Source: Synechococcus sp. CCY 0621 (lineage in GTDB: Bacteria > Cyanobacteriota > Cyanobacteriia > PCC-6307 > Cyanobiaceae). From it: 64,000 nucleotides of DNA. The number at the start of each line of letters is the position of its first letter. The stretch's first letter is position 1. A program made the translations under genes and the position numbers. Shown piece by piece: positions 37,774 to 47,206 of this stretch. The stretch is taken from positions 248,001-312,000 of the forward strand of contig NZ_JAFKRH010000031.1 of NCBI RefSeq assembly GCF_019038465.1. The letters are read 5' to 3'. The notes below the pieces were generated by a model that was given only the letters and a program-made list of their open reading frames with translations, did not search any database and was not told the DNA's origin.

Positions 37774-38169
37774 ATGAGCAGCAGCGAAGAACTCAATCTC
37801 TCTGTGCCAGGCTCCCAATCAAGCCCGTCGATCAGGGCCGATTGGAAAGCGGGCGTCGTGGTCATGAGCGGCGAGTCCTACCCAGAGAATTCGTTTGAGC
37901 TGTACGACCAGTTGATTCAGTGGATTGACTCCTATCTGTCCAGCGCCGAGCACGCCCTGACGCTTGAGTTGCACCTCAATTATCTCAATACCAGCAGTAT
38001 TAGGTTCATGATCGATATCTTTGATTCACTCCAGACAGCCTTTGAGAATGGCAAGGAAGTTTTGGTGCAATGGATGTTTGATGATAGAAACCCTCGTTCA
38101 GCCGAACTGGGTTCCGAATTCAAGGAAGACTATACTTTTCCTTTCTTGATTCTCTCTATCAACGCCTGA
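37774..38169 (+). CDS. siaC: SiaC-like phosphoprotein (DUF1987)
   Basis: A 131-residue protein of the DUF1987 family. The diagnostic MSGESYPENSFELYDQL is at about 31-47, followed by ELHLNYLNTSSIRFMIDIFD, where Thr73 of NTSS corresponds to the phosphorylated threonine of SiaC (Thr68 in P. aeruginosa). Unphosphorylated SiaC binds and activates the diguanylate cyclase SiaD. It starts four bases after siaB and ends one base before siaD. Confidence 0.9.
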   Translation: MSSSEELNLSVPGSQSSPSIRADWKAGVVVMSGESYPENSFELYDQLIQWIDSYLSSAEHALTLELHLNYLNTSSIRFMIDIFDSLQTAFENGKEVLVQWMFDDRNPRSAELGSEFKEDYTFPFLILSINA

Positions 38170-38170
38170 C

Positions 38171-39016
38171 ATGCTGGAACCCTCCTATCCAAAATCCGAT
38201 GATCAATTGGAGAAGGAGGTCATGGCAATTCTTGCTGATGATCGCTATGAGGACGATCCTGTACGTCATCTGTTAGCTCGCCTATGGAACCGGATTGAAG
38301 AGCAAGTGGATCGCCTCGAAAGGGTAGCTGATATTTCCGATCTTTACCAGTCGCATGTACTGGAAAGCAACCGTAGTCTGACAAATCGGTACGAGAAGCA
38401 GCTACGGCAGATCAAGCGGGTTGTTCGTATTTCCGATCTTTATCAAGCCTCCTTGAAAGAATTGAACCTCTCGCTTTTTGAGGCCTCCACCCATGATGCA
38501 CTGACGGGGATTTCCAACCGACGCTTCATGGCAGAGCGCTGTCTTGAGGAAGATCAGCGGGCCGCCAGGCATGGCTCCACCTATTCGATGATCATTCTGG
38601 ATGTGGATCACTTTAAGCTGGTCAATGACGAGTATGGCCATGCCACTGGGGATCTGATGTTGGTTGATTTCGTCAAAGCCCTCTCCAACAGCCTTCGTCA
38701 CTATGACATCATCGCTCGATGGGGAGGAGAAGAATTCATGGCTCTTCTGATTGATGCCGATCTTTCAACAGCAGAACTCGTCGCTAAACGGATGTTGGCC
38801 AACATTCGCGAGATGCGAGTGTCCATCGATGACATGGAACTGAACATCACGGCAAGTTTGGGTCTGACAGAACACAAGCCCGATGAGAACTATGACGCCA
38901 CTTTTCGTCGTGCTGACAAGGCCCTGCTCATGGCAAAGAACTCAGGACGTGACCGCTTGGTGGTGATTGATCCGAACTATCCTCTCAGCCATCGTGAAAT
39001 CAGCACACTGGTTTGA
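38171..39016 (+). CDS. siaD: SiaD-like diguanylate cyclase
   Basis: A 281-residue cytoplasmic cyclase. The N-terminal 100 residues are coiled-coil-like and contain two copies of a RVxxISDLYQ motif (51-60 and 83-92, period 32). The GGDEF domain has DALTGISNRR, DVDHFKLVNDEYGH and the active site GGEEF at 185-189. An inhibitory RxxD site (RHYD, 176-179) lies exactly five residues ahead. It makes c-di-GMP and would be activated by SiaC. It is the last gene of the operon, with one base separating it from siaC. Confidence 0.9.
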   Translation: MLEPSYPKSDDQLEKEVMAILADDRYEDDPVRHLLARLWNRIEEQVDRLERVADISDLYQSHVLESNRSLTNRYEKQLRQIKRVVRISDLYQASLKELNLSLFEASTHDALTGISNRRFMAERCLEEDQRAARHGSTYSMIILDVDHFKLVNDEYGHATGDLMLVDFVKALSNSLRHYDIIARWGGEEFMALLIDADLSTAELVAKRMLANIREMRVSIDDMELNITASLGLTEHKPDENYDATFRRADKALLMAKNSGRDRLVVIDPNYPLSHREISTLV

Positions 39017-39049
39017 ACGGCTACGTCAACCACCAATTCGCTAAAAACC

Positions 39050-39100
39050 CCTAAGCAGTCAAGTGCCAATTCTGCTCTCGAGCGTGCTTTAGGATTGTTT
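39050..39100 (+). terminator. Possible terminator after siaD
   Basis: CCTAAGCA (39050-39057) pairs with TGCTTTAGG (39085-39093) with one bulge, closing a 27-nt loop, and is followed by a T-rich stretch (ATTGTTTTC). The long loop makes it weaker than a standard terminator, but it sits where the operon should end. Confidence 0.33.
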
Positions 39101-39139
39101 TCATTGCGGCCGGTTGCATTCAACCCCTTGGTCTGACGC

Positions 39140-41497
39140 TCAGCTGTCGGGTTTGGCCAGCGGCAGCAGGCACTTGTCGGAATCGCAGCCAGCGGGGCCG
39201 GCCTCAATCAGCTCACCCCCGTCATACTTCTGGAGGGCCAGGAAGAAATCCCCACACTGGCGGCGCTGCTCCACCTCAAGGACCATGCGGTGATAGGTGG
39301 CTTGGTCGATCGGCTCGAACGGCAATCTGGGGAAGGTGGCATTGGCATCGAAGCGGGCCAGCAGGGCGGCGGAAATGTATCCCTCACCCTGCTCAATGGC
39401 CTGGTGAATCGCGGCGGCCAAAGCCTCGATTTCATGCTCGCGGAACTCCACCGTGGCCGAGGTGTTGTGGGTGGTGAAATGACGTTGCACCTGCATGTAG
39501 AAATCGAACTGGGCCAGGGCCGAGAAGTTGTTGATCTCCACCTGATCAGCGCCAGGCAGGTTGGCCCAGCTCACCTCGGTGGGGATCTCCACCAACCACT
39601 CGGTGCAGCGCGGGTCGAAGGGGTCATTCAGCAGGCGGCCCTGCTCGTCCTTGTCCGACTGGGAGGGAACGATCGCGTAGCCATAGTCCATGCAGGCCAG
39701 GGCCACCGGATCGTTCTTGCGGAAGGTGATGCGGCGGATGAAGCGCTGGGCCTTGGGGGGATGCCAGCCGGGGCTGGCGCCGGTGAGCAGGCTCTTGGTG
39801 CCCGCCGGTTGGACGGTGGTGCAGCGGTTGGGACGGCGCATGCCGTGCCGATCGCAGTAGTCCCAAACCGCGTCATGGACACACTGCTTCCAGCGCGACA
39901 GGTAGGCCGCTTCCTCGGCCCGGAAGGCACGACCCTCCTCGGAGTCGGGCCGGCCGGCTTCCCACCACTGCAACCAGGGGGTGCCGAAGGCATGGACGAA
40001 GAAATCGAACAGGCCGGTGAAGCTGACACCCACGATCGGATCCCAGGCCCGGCTCTGGCGGTAGCGCTCAACCTCGAAGCGGTGGTTCAGCAGGCAGGCC
40101 ACCGCCAGACCACCGGCCTTGAAGGCGTCGGCCTGGGCCTGGTGGTCGGCCGGGTCGATCCGGTTGAGGTGGATCTCGGCCAGGTTGCAGTGGAAATCGG
40201 CGCCGAGGATCTCACCGCAGGGGTTGAGTCCGTAGCGGCTGAGCCGGTGCTCGAGCTCTGCGTCGCTGATCTGCGGATGATGCAGCTGCAGCCAGCGGCC
40301 GGCCTCCTCCTTGCCCTGGTCGCAGTAGATGCCGATGAACTCGGTGCGCAGCTGGGGGGTGGTGAGCAGGTCGGCATTGGAGCGGGCGATCGCCTCGGGG
40401 GCGAACTGGATGGCGCCCTCCCCCGACTGGAACTGCTTGTTGACCGCTTCCAGCACCACCTCGCGGCTGGGGCGAACGTGAAACACCCGGGTGTGGTTGG
40501 CCATGCGCAGGGCATCGCGCTCGGGATCAATGCGCCAGTTGCCCTGGTCGTCCTGCTGCCAAAGGTTCTCCTTGGCACCGAGAGCGGAATCGTCATCGGC
40601 GCAGAACTGGCGCATGCCGGCGCTGCGGCGGATGTTGCCGGCCACGATCGTCACCGCCGCCTCATCGATCAGCAGGCAGCACTCCACCGAGGTGAGCTGG
40701 CGGCCCCGGGCCTTGTTGAGGATCTGGGCGACGCGGCCATAGAGGTCCCTCAACTTGACGGGATTGGCCATGCCGCCGAAGCCCTTGAGGGTTTCGCCCA
40801 CGGGCCGCACATCGGAGAGATCCACCGTCACGTGGACGGGGCCGTCGAAACGCTCATCGCTGCAGAGGTTGAGCAGCAGCCGGTAGCTCTCCACCCAGCC
40901 GGCACGGGTGTCACCCACTCGGACGCTGACCTGCTGACCTTCGATCGTGTGGGTGGTCTGCTGCTGGCGGGAGCCGATCGGCGTCACGCCGATGTCGGAG
41001 ACCCCATCGATGACGAGGGTGTTGCGGACCTTCGGCAGTCGGCTGATCAGATGGGGCTCGATGATGGCGCCGGTGCCACAGCCCATCATCGCCAGGTCCA
41101 TCATCAGGGCGAAGGCTTCCCAGTCCACCAGGTTGGTGGAGGTGCAGTTGTAGGCACCGGAAAAGTTCTCGGCTTGCTCGATCCACTCGGTGCCGCCGAT
41201 CCAGAGCCAGCGTCCGGAGGGGAGCGCCATCTGGTGGCGCTGCATGCGCCGGATCAGCTCCACCTCCTCGGGAGCCAGGGAACCCAGCACCCGCAGGCCC
41301 TCGAGGTTGCGCTCAGCCACCTCATGCCAGCTCTCCCTGCCGCCGCTTGGGGTCTTGCGGCTGTAGGTGCGATAGAAGACCGGATAGGCCGCCGGGGCGG
41401 TGAGCGGGAAATCGACCACCGGCGTGAGGGTGTCGTCGCTTGCCGATGACGTCGCCGCCGTGGCGGGGGTGGCTGGACGGGCGGCGGACAGGGTCAC
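39140..41497 (-). CDS. nrdJ: Adenosylcobalamin-dependent ribonucleotide reductase (class II)
   Basis: Makes deoxynucleotides using a B12-derived radical, oxygen-independent. It has 785 residues from GTG 41497 (MTLSAARPATPATAA); the frame is open to 41566. Signatures are FYRTYSRKTPSGGRESW, the N-terminal redox Cys in AYNCTSTNL, the MMGCGTGAI loop, NPCGEILG with the thiyl Cys at 427, QPAGTKSLLTGASPGWHPP and the C-terminal CDSDKC pair. The form is the monomeric triphosphate reductase of picocyanobacteria. No intein interrupts it. It converges with the sia operon. An inverted repeat lies 57 bases upstream of the start. Confidence 0.95.
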   Translation of the reverse strand: MTLSAARPATPATAATSSASDDTLTPVVDFPLTAPAAYPVFYRTYSRKTPSGGRESWHEVAERNLEGLRVLGSLAPEEVELIRRMQRHQMALPSGRWLWIGGTEWIEQAENFSGAYNCTSTNLVDWEAFALMMDLAMMGCGTGAIIEPHLISRLPKVRNTLVIDGVSDIGVTPIGSRQQQTTHTIEGQQVSVRVGDTRAGWVESYRLLLNLCSDERFDGPVHVTVDLSDVRPVGETLKGFGGMANPVKLRDLYGRVAQILNKARGRQLTSVECCLLIDEAAVTIVAGNIRRSAGMRQFCADDDSALGAKENLWQQDDQGNWRIDPERDALRMANHTRVFHVRPSREVVLEAVNKQFQSGEGAIQFAPEAIARSNADLLTTPQLRTEFIGIYCDQGKEEAGRWLQLHHPQISDAELEHRLSRYGLNPCGEILGADFHCNLAEIHLNRIDPADHQAQADAFKAGGLAVACLLNHRFEVERYRQSRAWDPIVGVSFTGLFDFFVHAFGTPWLQWWEAGRPDSEEGRAFRAEEAAYLSRWKQCVHDAVWDYCDRHGMRRPNRCTTVQPAGTKSLLTGASPGWHPPKAQRFIRRITFRKNDPVALACMDYGYAIVPSQSDKDEQGRLLNDPFDPRCTEWLVEIPTEVSWANLPGADQVEINNFSALAQFDFYMQVQRHFTTHNTSATVEFREHEIEALAAAIHQAIEQGEGYISAALLARFDANATFPRLPFEPIDQATYHRMVLEVEQRRQCGDFFLALQKYDGGELIEAGPAGCDSDKCLLPLAKPDS

Positions 41498-41553
41498 GGT
41501 GGGTATGGCCAGTGCGTGCTGGAAACCATAACGCCACCCGTGGGGTCTGCAAC

Positions 41554-41579
41554 GGCACCATGGCACCAGCCACGGTGCC
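41554..41579. promoter_or_regulatory. Inverted repeat upstream of nrdJ
   Basis: GGCACCATGG and its near-complement CCACGGTGCC, separated by six bases, lie 57 bases upstream of the nrdJ GTG and 64 bases upstream of the divergent methyltransferase. It might be an operator or a 5'-leader hairpin; it does not resemble a B12 riboswitch or an NrdR box. Confidence 0.3.
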
Positions 41580-41643
41580 TCTGACCGCTGGTGGGGCCGC
41601 AGCTGGGTAGAACAGCGATCAGGCGGATAGGGAGGTTGGCGCC

Positions 41644-42336
41644 ATGGAGCGGATCTGCGAGCCGGAGCTGATGGAGGACGTCCAGCAGGCGGAGGCCTAC
41701 GCCGCGGCTGACTTCTCCAGCGGCGACCGGGCGGTGCTGGGCCGGATCGACGACCTTCTCGGCTCCCTGGGGACGGGGGACGGGGAGAGGCTCAGCTTCG
41801 TGGATCTGGGCTGCGGGCCCGGCAACATCACGTTCCTGCTGGCCGAGCGCTGGCCCAAGGCCAGCGTGCTGGGCCTCGATGGCTCCGCTGCGATGCTGGC
41901 CATCGCCGAGCGGCGGCGGCGCGCCGATCCCACCGCCTGGCGACACCTGCGCTTCCGCCAGCAGCGCCTGCCAGGCCGGCAGCTGGCGGGACCCTTCAGT
42001 GCTGTGGTCAGCAACAGCCTGCTGCACCATCTGCATGACCCGGGCGTGTTCTGGCGGAGCGTGCGGCAGCTCTCAGGACCGAGCACCCACCTGTATGTGA
42101 GGGATCTGCGGCGGCCCGCCAGCGATCGCGAGCTGGAGGACCTGGTGCACCGCCATGCCGGCTCGGCGCCGGAAGTGCTGCGGCGGGACTACGGCCATTC
42201 GCTGCGGGCGGCGTTCACCCGCGCCGAGGTGCTGGCCCAACTTGAGAACGTCGGACTCGAAGGGCTGCAGGTCCGGGAGCTGGACGACCGCTATCTGGAG
42301 ATCCAGGGACCCAGCCTGCCTGGCAGGCTGGCCTGA
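41644..42336 (+). CDS. Class I SAM-dependent methyltransferase
   Basis: A 230-residue methyltransferase. The SAM-binding motif [17 protein letters not shown] is at about 51-67, then [15 protein letters not shown] (the acidic ribose-binding residue) and a [15 protein letters not shown] post-motif. The substrate cannot be told. Its stop overlaps the prfC start by one base (TGATG), so the two are translationally coupled; a link with translation is possible. Confidence 0.87.
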   Translation: MERICEPELMEDVQQAEAYAAADFSSGDRAVLGRIDDLLGSLGTGDGERLSFVDLGCGPGNITFLLAERWPKASVLGLDGSAAMLAIAERRRRADPTAWRHLRFRQQRLPGRQLAGPFSAVVSNSLLHHLHDPGVFWRSVRQLSGPSTHLYVRDLRRPASDRELEDLVHRHAGSAPEVLRRDYGHSLRAAFTRAEVLAQLENVGLEGLQVRELDDRYLEIQGPSLPGRLA

Positions 42337-43988
42337 TGGTCACCAGCTCCTCCCCTGCCCCAGCTCCTGATTACGACGCCGCGGCACTGGCGGCAGCGGT
42401 GAGCCGGCGACGCAATTTCGCCATCATTTCCCACCCCGATGCGGGCAAGACCACCCTCACCGAGAAGCTGCTGCTCTACGGGGGGGCCATCCAGCAGGCC
42501 GGGGCGGTGAAGGCCAAGGGAGAGCAGCGCAAGGTGACCTCCGACTGGATGGAGCTGGAGAAGCAGCGGGGCATCTCGATCACCTCCACCGTGCTCCAGT
42601 TCGACTACGCCGGCAGCACGATCAACCTGCTCGACACCCCCGGCCACCAGGACTTCTCCGAAGACACCTACCGGACCCTGGCTGCCGCCGACAACGCCGT
42701 GATGCTGGTGGACGCGGCCAAGGGCCTCGAACCGCAGACCCGCAAGCTGTTCGAAGTCTGCCGGATGCGGCGGATCCCGATCTTCACCTTCATCAACAAG
42801 ATGGACCGGCCGGGCCGGGACCCGCTGGAGCTGGTCGATGAAATCGAGCAGGAGCTCGGGCTGGCCTGCTGGCCGGTGAACTGGCCGATCGGCAGCGGCG
42901 ACCGCTTCCGCGGCGTGATCGACCGGCGCTCCCAGGATCTGCTGCTGTTCGAGCGGGCCGAACGGGGGCGGCAGAGCCTGGAGCGGCGCCTGGTCCCTGG
43001 CGATCCAGGCCGCAGCGAGCGGGTGGAGGCGGAGCTGCTGGATCTGGCCGTGGAAGAACTGGAGCTGGTGGAGGGCGCCGGGGCGGAACTGGATCTGGCG
43101 CGGGTGCACGCCGGCGAACTGAGCCCGGTGTTCTTCGGCTCGGCCATGACCAATTTCGGTGTCCGGCCCTTCCTCGATGCCTTCCTGGAGCTGGCCCAGC
43201 CCCCAGTGGCCCGGGAGAGCGACCAGGGACCGGTGGATCCGCTGCGGCCGGAGTTCAGCGGCTTCGTGTTCAAGCTGCAGGCCAACATGGACCCCCGCCA
43301 CCGGGACCGGGTGGCCTTCGTGAGGGTCTGCAGCGGCCGCTTCGAGAAGGACATGAACGTTCGCCACGCCCGCAGCGGGCGCACCATCCGCCTGTCACGC
43401 CCCCAGAAGCTGTTCGGCCAGGACCGGGAGGTGGTGGAAGACGCCTACCCCGGCGATGTGATCGGCCTCAACAACCCCGGCATGTTCGCCATCGGCGACA
43501 CCCTCTACACCGGCCCCCGGGTGGAGTACGAGGGCATTCCCTGCTTCAGCCCGGAGATCTTCGCCTGGCTGCGCAATCCCAATCCCTCGGCGTTCAAGAG
43601 TTTTCGCAAGGGGGTGAATGAGCTGCGCGAGGAGGGCGCCGTCCAGGTGCTCTATGACACCGACCCCAGCAAGCGGGATCCGATCCTGGCGGCGGTGGGC
43701 CAGTTGCAGCTCGAGGTGGTGCAGTACCGGCTGGAGAACGAGTACGGCGTCACCAGCCGACTGGAACCTCTGGAGTTCAATGTCGCCCGCTGGGTGAGCG
43801 GCGGCTGGCCGGCCCTGGAGAGCGTCGGCCGCCTGTTCAACTGCAAGACGGTCCGGGACGCCTGGGACCGACCCGTGCTGCTGTTCCGCAACGACTGGAA
43901 CCTGCACCAGCTGCAGGAGGACCATCCCGCCCTGGAGCTGCATGGGGTGGCACCGGTGGTGAGTGGCGTGGAGCCGATCGCCCTCTGA
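42336..43988 (+). CDS. prfC: Peptide chain release factor 3
   Basis: GTPase that recycles RF1/RF2 from the ribosome after termination. It has 550 residues. G1 is [17 protein letters not shown]2/switch around [15 protein letters not shown]3 [16 protein letters not shown] and G4 [12 protein letters not shown]. Downstream domains carry the RF3-type [15 protein letters not shown] and [18 protein letters not shown]. The length is in the usual RF3 range. Confidence 0.95.
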   Translation: MVTSSSPAPAPDYDAAALAAAVSRRRNFAIISHPDAGKTTLTEKLLLYGGAIQQAGAVKAKGEQRKVTSDWMELEKQRGISITSTVLQFDYAGSTINLLDTPGHQDFSEDTYRTLAAADNAVMLVDAAKGLEPQTRKLFEVCRMRRIPIFTFINKMDRPGRDPLELVDEIEQELGLACWPVNWPIGSGDRFRGVIDRRSQDLLLFERAERGRQSLERRLVPGDPGRSERVEAELLDLAVEELELVEGAGAELDLARVHAGELSPVFFGSAMTNFGVRPFLDAFLELAQPPVARESDQGPVDPLRPEFSGFVFKLQANMDPRHRDRVAFVRVCSGRFEKDMNVRHARSGRTIRLSRPQKLFGQDREVVEDAYPGDVIGLNNPGMFAIGDTLYTGPRVEYEGIPCFSPEIFAWLRNPNPSAFKSFRKGVNELREEGAVQVLYDTDPSKRDPILAAVGQLQLEVVQYRLENEYGVTSRLEPLEFNVARWVSGGWPALESVGRLFNCKTVRDAWDRPVLLFRNDWNLHQLQEDHPALELHGVAPVVSGVEPIAL

Positions 43989-44055
43989 CCCGGGGCCGCC
44001 GCCGGCCGCCACGGGAGGAAACCCTCCCTCGCGCCAGACGATCGGAGGGGGCAGA

Positions 44056-44337
44056 ATGAAGCAACAATTCGTCACGCCGCCACGCACGGTCACAGCGATG
44101 CCTCGATCCGTGACGCCACCCCCGCTCTGGCTGGTGCGTCCCCGCAGCGACGGGGGCAGCGATTACGTCAGTTTCCAGCCCTCCCAAGGGGCCGTGGAGA
44201 TGCGGGAAGGCAGCCACCTGCCGCCCCAGATGCCCTTGCTGAAGCGGCGCCGTTCCCTGGCGATCGAAGAGGCTGAAGCCTGCACGCGCCGACTGCAACA
44301 GGAAGCGGGATATCACCGCAGTGAACCGCTTTTCTAG
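44056..44337 (+). CDS. DUF1651-like protein
   Basis: A 93-residue protein from ATG 44056 (a second ATG at 44098 would give 79). LWLVRPRSDGGSDYVSFQPS followed by PQMPLLKRRRSLAIEEAEA and a final GYHRSEPLF fit the DUF1651 pattern of short picocyanobacterial proteins, which end in a positively charged helix and a GWxxxxP-like end. Function unknown. The match is by eye and moderate. Confidence 0.62.
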   Translation: MKQQFVTPPRTVTAMPRSVTPPPLWLVRPRSDGGSDYVSFQPSQGAVEMREGSHLPPQMPLLKRRRSLAIEEAEACTRRLQQEAGYHRSEPLF

Positions 44338-44361
44338 CCTCGGCTCGATACGCTCGGTGGT

Positions 44362-45048
44362 ATGAACCAAGGATCCGACCAGGCCAAGCCGGCCCCTGAC
44401 GCTTCCGATCCGTACGAGCGGCTCGGCGTCGCTCCCGATGCCTCCTTCGACACCGTCCAGGAGGCCAAGCTGGCACGGCTCGACGAGGCCGGCGACGATC
44501 CCCTGGTCCGCTCCCGCATCGAAGCCGCCTACGACGCGGTGCTGATGGACCGGTTGAAGGAACGCCAGCAGGGCCGGGTCAGCAGCGCCGCCCGTTCCGC
44601 CTCCCAGCGGGAGCAGGCCTCACCGCCCCCGAGCCGGCCGGCCCTCTCCGCCCTGCCCAGCCTGCCCCAGCTGCCCCCCTCCCGGATCCCCCGACCGAGT
44701 TTCTCCCTGCCCCAGCTGCAACTGGCCACGGGCCGGGAACTGTGGTTCCCCTTGGCAGCCGATGGCGTGCTGCTGCTGCTGCTCGTGCTGATGCCCGGAG
44801 CCGCCCCCGAACTGTTGACGGCCCTGGCCACAGGGGTCACCCTGCTCAACCTGCAGCGACGCAACGGGCGGTTCCTGGCTGCGGTGGGCTGGTCCTTTGC
44901 CCTGCTCTGCCTGGGTCTGGTGCTGGGCGGCCTGCTGGCGGGCGGTCTCGGAGCCGCCATCAGCCAGTCCCTACCGGCGACCACCCTGCAACTGCAGAGC
45001 ATCCCTGCCATCCTGCTGCTGCTGCTCGGTGCCCTGCTGATCGCCTGA
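44362..45048 (+). CDS. CPP1-like membrane protein
   Basis: A 228-residue protein of the CPP1-like (DUF3353) family. The N-terminal DPYERLGVAPDASFDTVQEA is a J-domain-like segment without the HPD triplet. A Ser/Pro-rich linker (about 75-115) and about four helices (130-228) follow. The plant relative CPP1 is a chaperone-like protein for protochlorophyllide oxidoreductase; the role in picocyanobacteria is inferred only. It is monocistronic, converging with hslO. Confidence 0.85.
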   Translation: MNQGSDQAKPAPDASDPYERLGVAPDASFDTVQEAKLARLDEAGDDPLVRSRIEAAYDAVLMDRLKERQQGRVSSAARSASQREQASPPPSRPALSALPSLPQLPPSRIPRPSFSLPQLQLATGRELWFPLAADGVLLLLLVLMPGAAPELLTALATGVTLLNLQRRNGRFLAAVGWSFALLCLGLVLGGLLAGGLGAAISQSLPATTLQLQSIPAILLLLLGALLIA

Positions 45049-45081
45049 ATCCGCCCTGAGCGGCTCAGTCCGCAGCAGTGC

Positions 45082-46029
45082 TCAGACCAAAGGGGCCAGC
45101 TCGTTGATCAGCTCCTGCAACTCAGGGGCCTCCACCCGATACACCGCATTGCAGAAGTGGCAGGTCAGCTCCGCCTGGCCATCCTCATGGAGCATGTCGG
45201 TGAGTTCGTCGCGCCCCAGGAGCTTGAGAGCGCTGACGCTGCGGTGGCGGCTGCAGGGGCAGTGGAACTGGACGGACTGCTCGATCGAGTCCGCCCCGAG
45301 GGGCTGGGGATCGAGGTCCGGGAAGATGTCCTCGAACAGGGCATGGAGCTGGTGGGCATTGTCGGCAAGCCGCTCGCTGAAGCCGGTGATCTCGCGGCAG
45401 CGCTCCTCCAGCAGGGCCACCAGGGCCGGTTCCCGCGCCGCCTTCGGCAGCACCTGCACCAGCACACCCCCGGCACAGCGCACGCCGCTGCTGTCGATCG
45501 TCTCGCCCACGAACAGGGCCGAGGGGGTCTGCTCGGAGTGGAGCAGGTAGGAGGCCACGTCCTCACCGATGCCGCCGCTCACCAGCTCGACGGTGCTGCT
45601 GAAGGGTTCCCCCTGGCCCCGGTCCCGCACCACGTGCAGGTAACCGGTGCCGGTGGCCCGGCGGAAGTCGAACTGGTGGCCGCCGGCCGCATCCGTCAGC
45701 AGGTCCAGCTCCAGCTCAGGCCGGCCCACGTAGCCGCGCACGGTGCCATCCCGCCCTGCATCCACCATCAGGCCCCGCAGGGGGCCATCGGACTGAATGC
45801 GCAGGTTGACCCGGCCATGGGCCACCTTCATCGAGCTGGCCAGCAGCAGGCCCGCGGTCATCGCCCGCCCCAGCAGGGCTGTGGTGAGGAAGGAGAGGCC
45901 ATGGCGGTGGCTGGCCTGGCGGATGGCCGAGGTGGTGGTGACCGCCACCATCCGGATACCGCCGCCGGCACCGGTGGCCCTCAGCATGCGATCCCCCATC
46001 AAGCCTTTCCCCTGCAATCCGGTGGTCAT
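45082..46029 (-). CDS. hslO: Redox-regulated chaperone Hsp33
   Basis: Holdase chaperone switched on by oxidation and unfolding, 315 residues from ATG 46029. The substrate-binding part has [17 protein letters not shown] and [12 protein letters not shown]. The C-terminal redox switch has both zinc Cys pairs: [10 protein letters not shown] and [10 protein letters not shown]. Its ATG overlaps the stop of the upstream ABC ATPase gene (ATGA), so the two are coupled. Confidence 0.94.
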   Translation of the reverse strand: MTTGLQGKGLMGDRMLRATGAGGGIRMVAVTTTSAIRQASHRHGLSFLTTALLGRAMTAGLLLASSMKVAHGRVNLRIQSDGPLRGLMVDAGRDGTVRGYVGRPELELDLLTDAAGGHQFDFRRATGTGYLHVVRDRGQGEPFSSTVELVSGGIGEDVASYLLHSEQTPSALFVGETIDSSGVRCAGGVLVQVLPKAAREPALVALLEERCREITGFSERLADNAHQLHALFEDIFPDLDPQPLGADSIEQSVQFHCPCSRHRSVSALKLLGRDELTDMLHEDGQAELTCHFCNAVYRVEAPELQELINELAPLV

Positions 46030-46679
46030 CGTAAGGAGCCGGAATGGAGCGCCTCCAGGGGCCTGAGGCTTCCCTGCTCCAGACGCCAACCCCGCTCGAC
46101 CACCCCCCGGAACAGTTCCGGTTCGTGGGTGACCACGAGCAGGGCCCGTTCCTTGGCGAGGTCGGCGATCAGCTGCAGCACCTCCTCCCGCACCGTCCAG
46201 TCCAGGCCGGCGGTGGGCTCATCCAGCAGCAGCACCCGGGCATCGCGCACCAACTGAACCGCCAGGGCCAGGCGGCGCTGCTGGCCACCGCTGAGGCGCT
46301 CCGGCGCCTGCTGCAGGGAAAGGCTGCCGAGCCCCACCTGCTCCAGGACGGCCTCGGCCTTCTCGGCGGTGAGACGGCGCTGGCCAAGCTTCAGTTCCTG
46401 ACCCACCGTCAGGCCGAGGAAATGGCGTTCCGGGAACTGGAACACCAGGCCGCACAGCCAGCGACGCTGACGACTGCTGAGTTCTTCGCCCTGCCAGAGG
46501 AAGCGACCGGCATCGGCTTCGGCCAGACCGCAGATCACCTCCAGCAGGGTGGTCTTGCCACTGCCGCTGCGGCCGGCCACCAGGGCCGGAGTTCCCACCG
46601 TCAACTGCAGGGAGACGTCGGCCAGCACCGGCGACGGCGCCGTGGCGGGGTGGTACCGCAGACCGAGGACATCGAGCAT
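46026..46679 (-). CDS. ABC transporter ATP-binding protein
   Basis: A 217-residue stand-alone ATPase. Walker A is [13 protein letters not shown], signature [13 protein letters not shown], Walker [14 protein letters not shown], then the H-loop [19 protein letters not shown] is like the Q-loop of cobalt/nickel or ECF-type (CbiO/EcfA) ATPases, which suggests a cofactor or metal transporter, but no membrane partner is adjacent. It is coupled to hslO. Confidence 0.88.
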   Translation of the reverse strand: MLDVLGLRYHPATAPSPVLADVSLQLTVGTPALVAGRSGSGKTTLLEVICGLAEADAGRFLWQGEELSSRQRRWLCGLVFQFPERHFLGLTVGQELKLGQRRLTAEKAEAVLEQVGLGSLSLQQAPERLSGGQQRRLALAVQLVRDARVLLLDEPTAGLDWTVREEVLQLIADLAKERALLVVTHEPELFRGVVERGWRLEQGSLRPLEALHSGSLR

Positions 46680-46759
46680 GGCACCAGCATGCCGTCCGGC
46701 GCTGCGGCGGTGGAGCGTGTTGGATGGGGGGACATGCGCGCCGTTCGCCCCTTTTCCCC

Positions 46760-47206
46760 ATGGATGTCCGATTTCGCGAAGTGGATCCGTTCAACTGCTG
46801 GATCTGGCTGCACTTCGCGGACCAGCCGGGTGGCGCCGAGCGCGGCTACGTGGAAACGGCCCTCGACAGCTGGTTCTTTCTGGGCAAGCTGGGCGCCTTC
46901 AACGCCGAAAACCTGCAGACCCATGAAGGGGGCGTGGATCTCGGCTGGCTCGCCTATGACACCGAGGCGGCGGAGCGCTGCCTGCCGGCCCTGATGCACA
47001 ACATGGGGCCGATGGAATACCAGGACGACTGGGCGCGCTGCTGGGTCGACCTGGGCACCAGCGATGCCCTGGCCCTTGATGTGCTCATCAACGCCCTGCG
47101 CCAGCTCGACAATGACGTGCTGGAAATCACCGAGCTGGTGATCGGCGGCCTGAACGAGGACTGGCCGATCGAGGAGGAGCCCGAGAGCCCGTTCTTCGGG
47201 GACTGA
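46760..47206 (+). CDS. DUF3531 protein
   Basis: A 148-residue acidic soluble protein: DVRFREVDPFNCWIWLHF, ALDSWFFLGKLGAFN, then NMGPMEYQDDWARCWVDLGT and ITELVIGGLNEDWP. The pattern matches DUF3531, confined to cyanobacteria and plastids; function unknown. The start is ATG 46760. Its stop overlaps the rsmE start by one base (TGATG), a link with ribosome maturation that may be functional. Confidence 0.85.
   Translation: MDVRFREVDPFNCWIWLHFADQPGGAERGYVETALDSWFFLGKLGAFNAENLQTHEGGVDLGWLAYDTEAAERCLPALMHNMGPMEYQDDWARCWVDLGTSDALALDVLINALRQLDNDVLEITELVIGGLNEDWPIEEEPESPFFGD

Noticed and set aside
39290-41449. 719-codon plus-strand open frame opposite nrdJ
   Set aside because: nrdJ motifs on the other strand are decisive; the antisense frame is compositionally a mirror of them.
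39140-41497. Intein in nrdJ
   Set aside because: Class II reductases of cyanobacteria often carry inteins, but the reductase motifs run without interruption and the length is that of an intein-free enzyme.
41498-41643. Cobalamin riboswitch upstream of nrdJ
   Set aside because: The region is too short for a full riboswitch aptamer, and no B12-box-like conserved core is visible.
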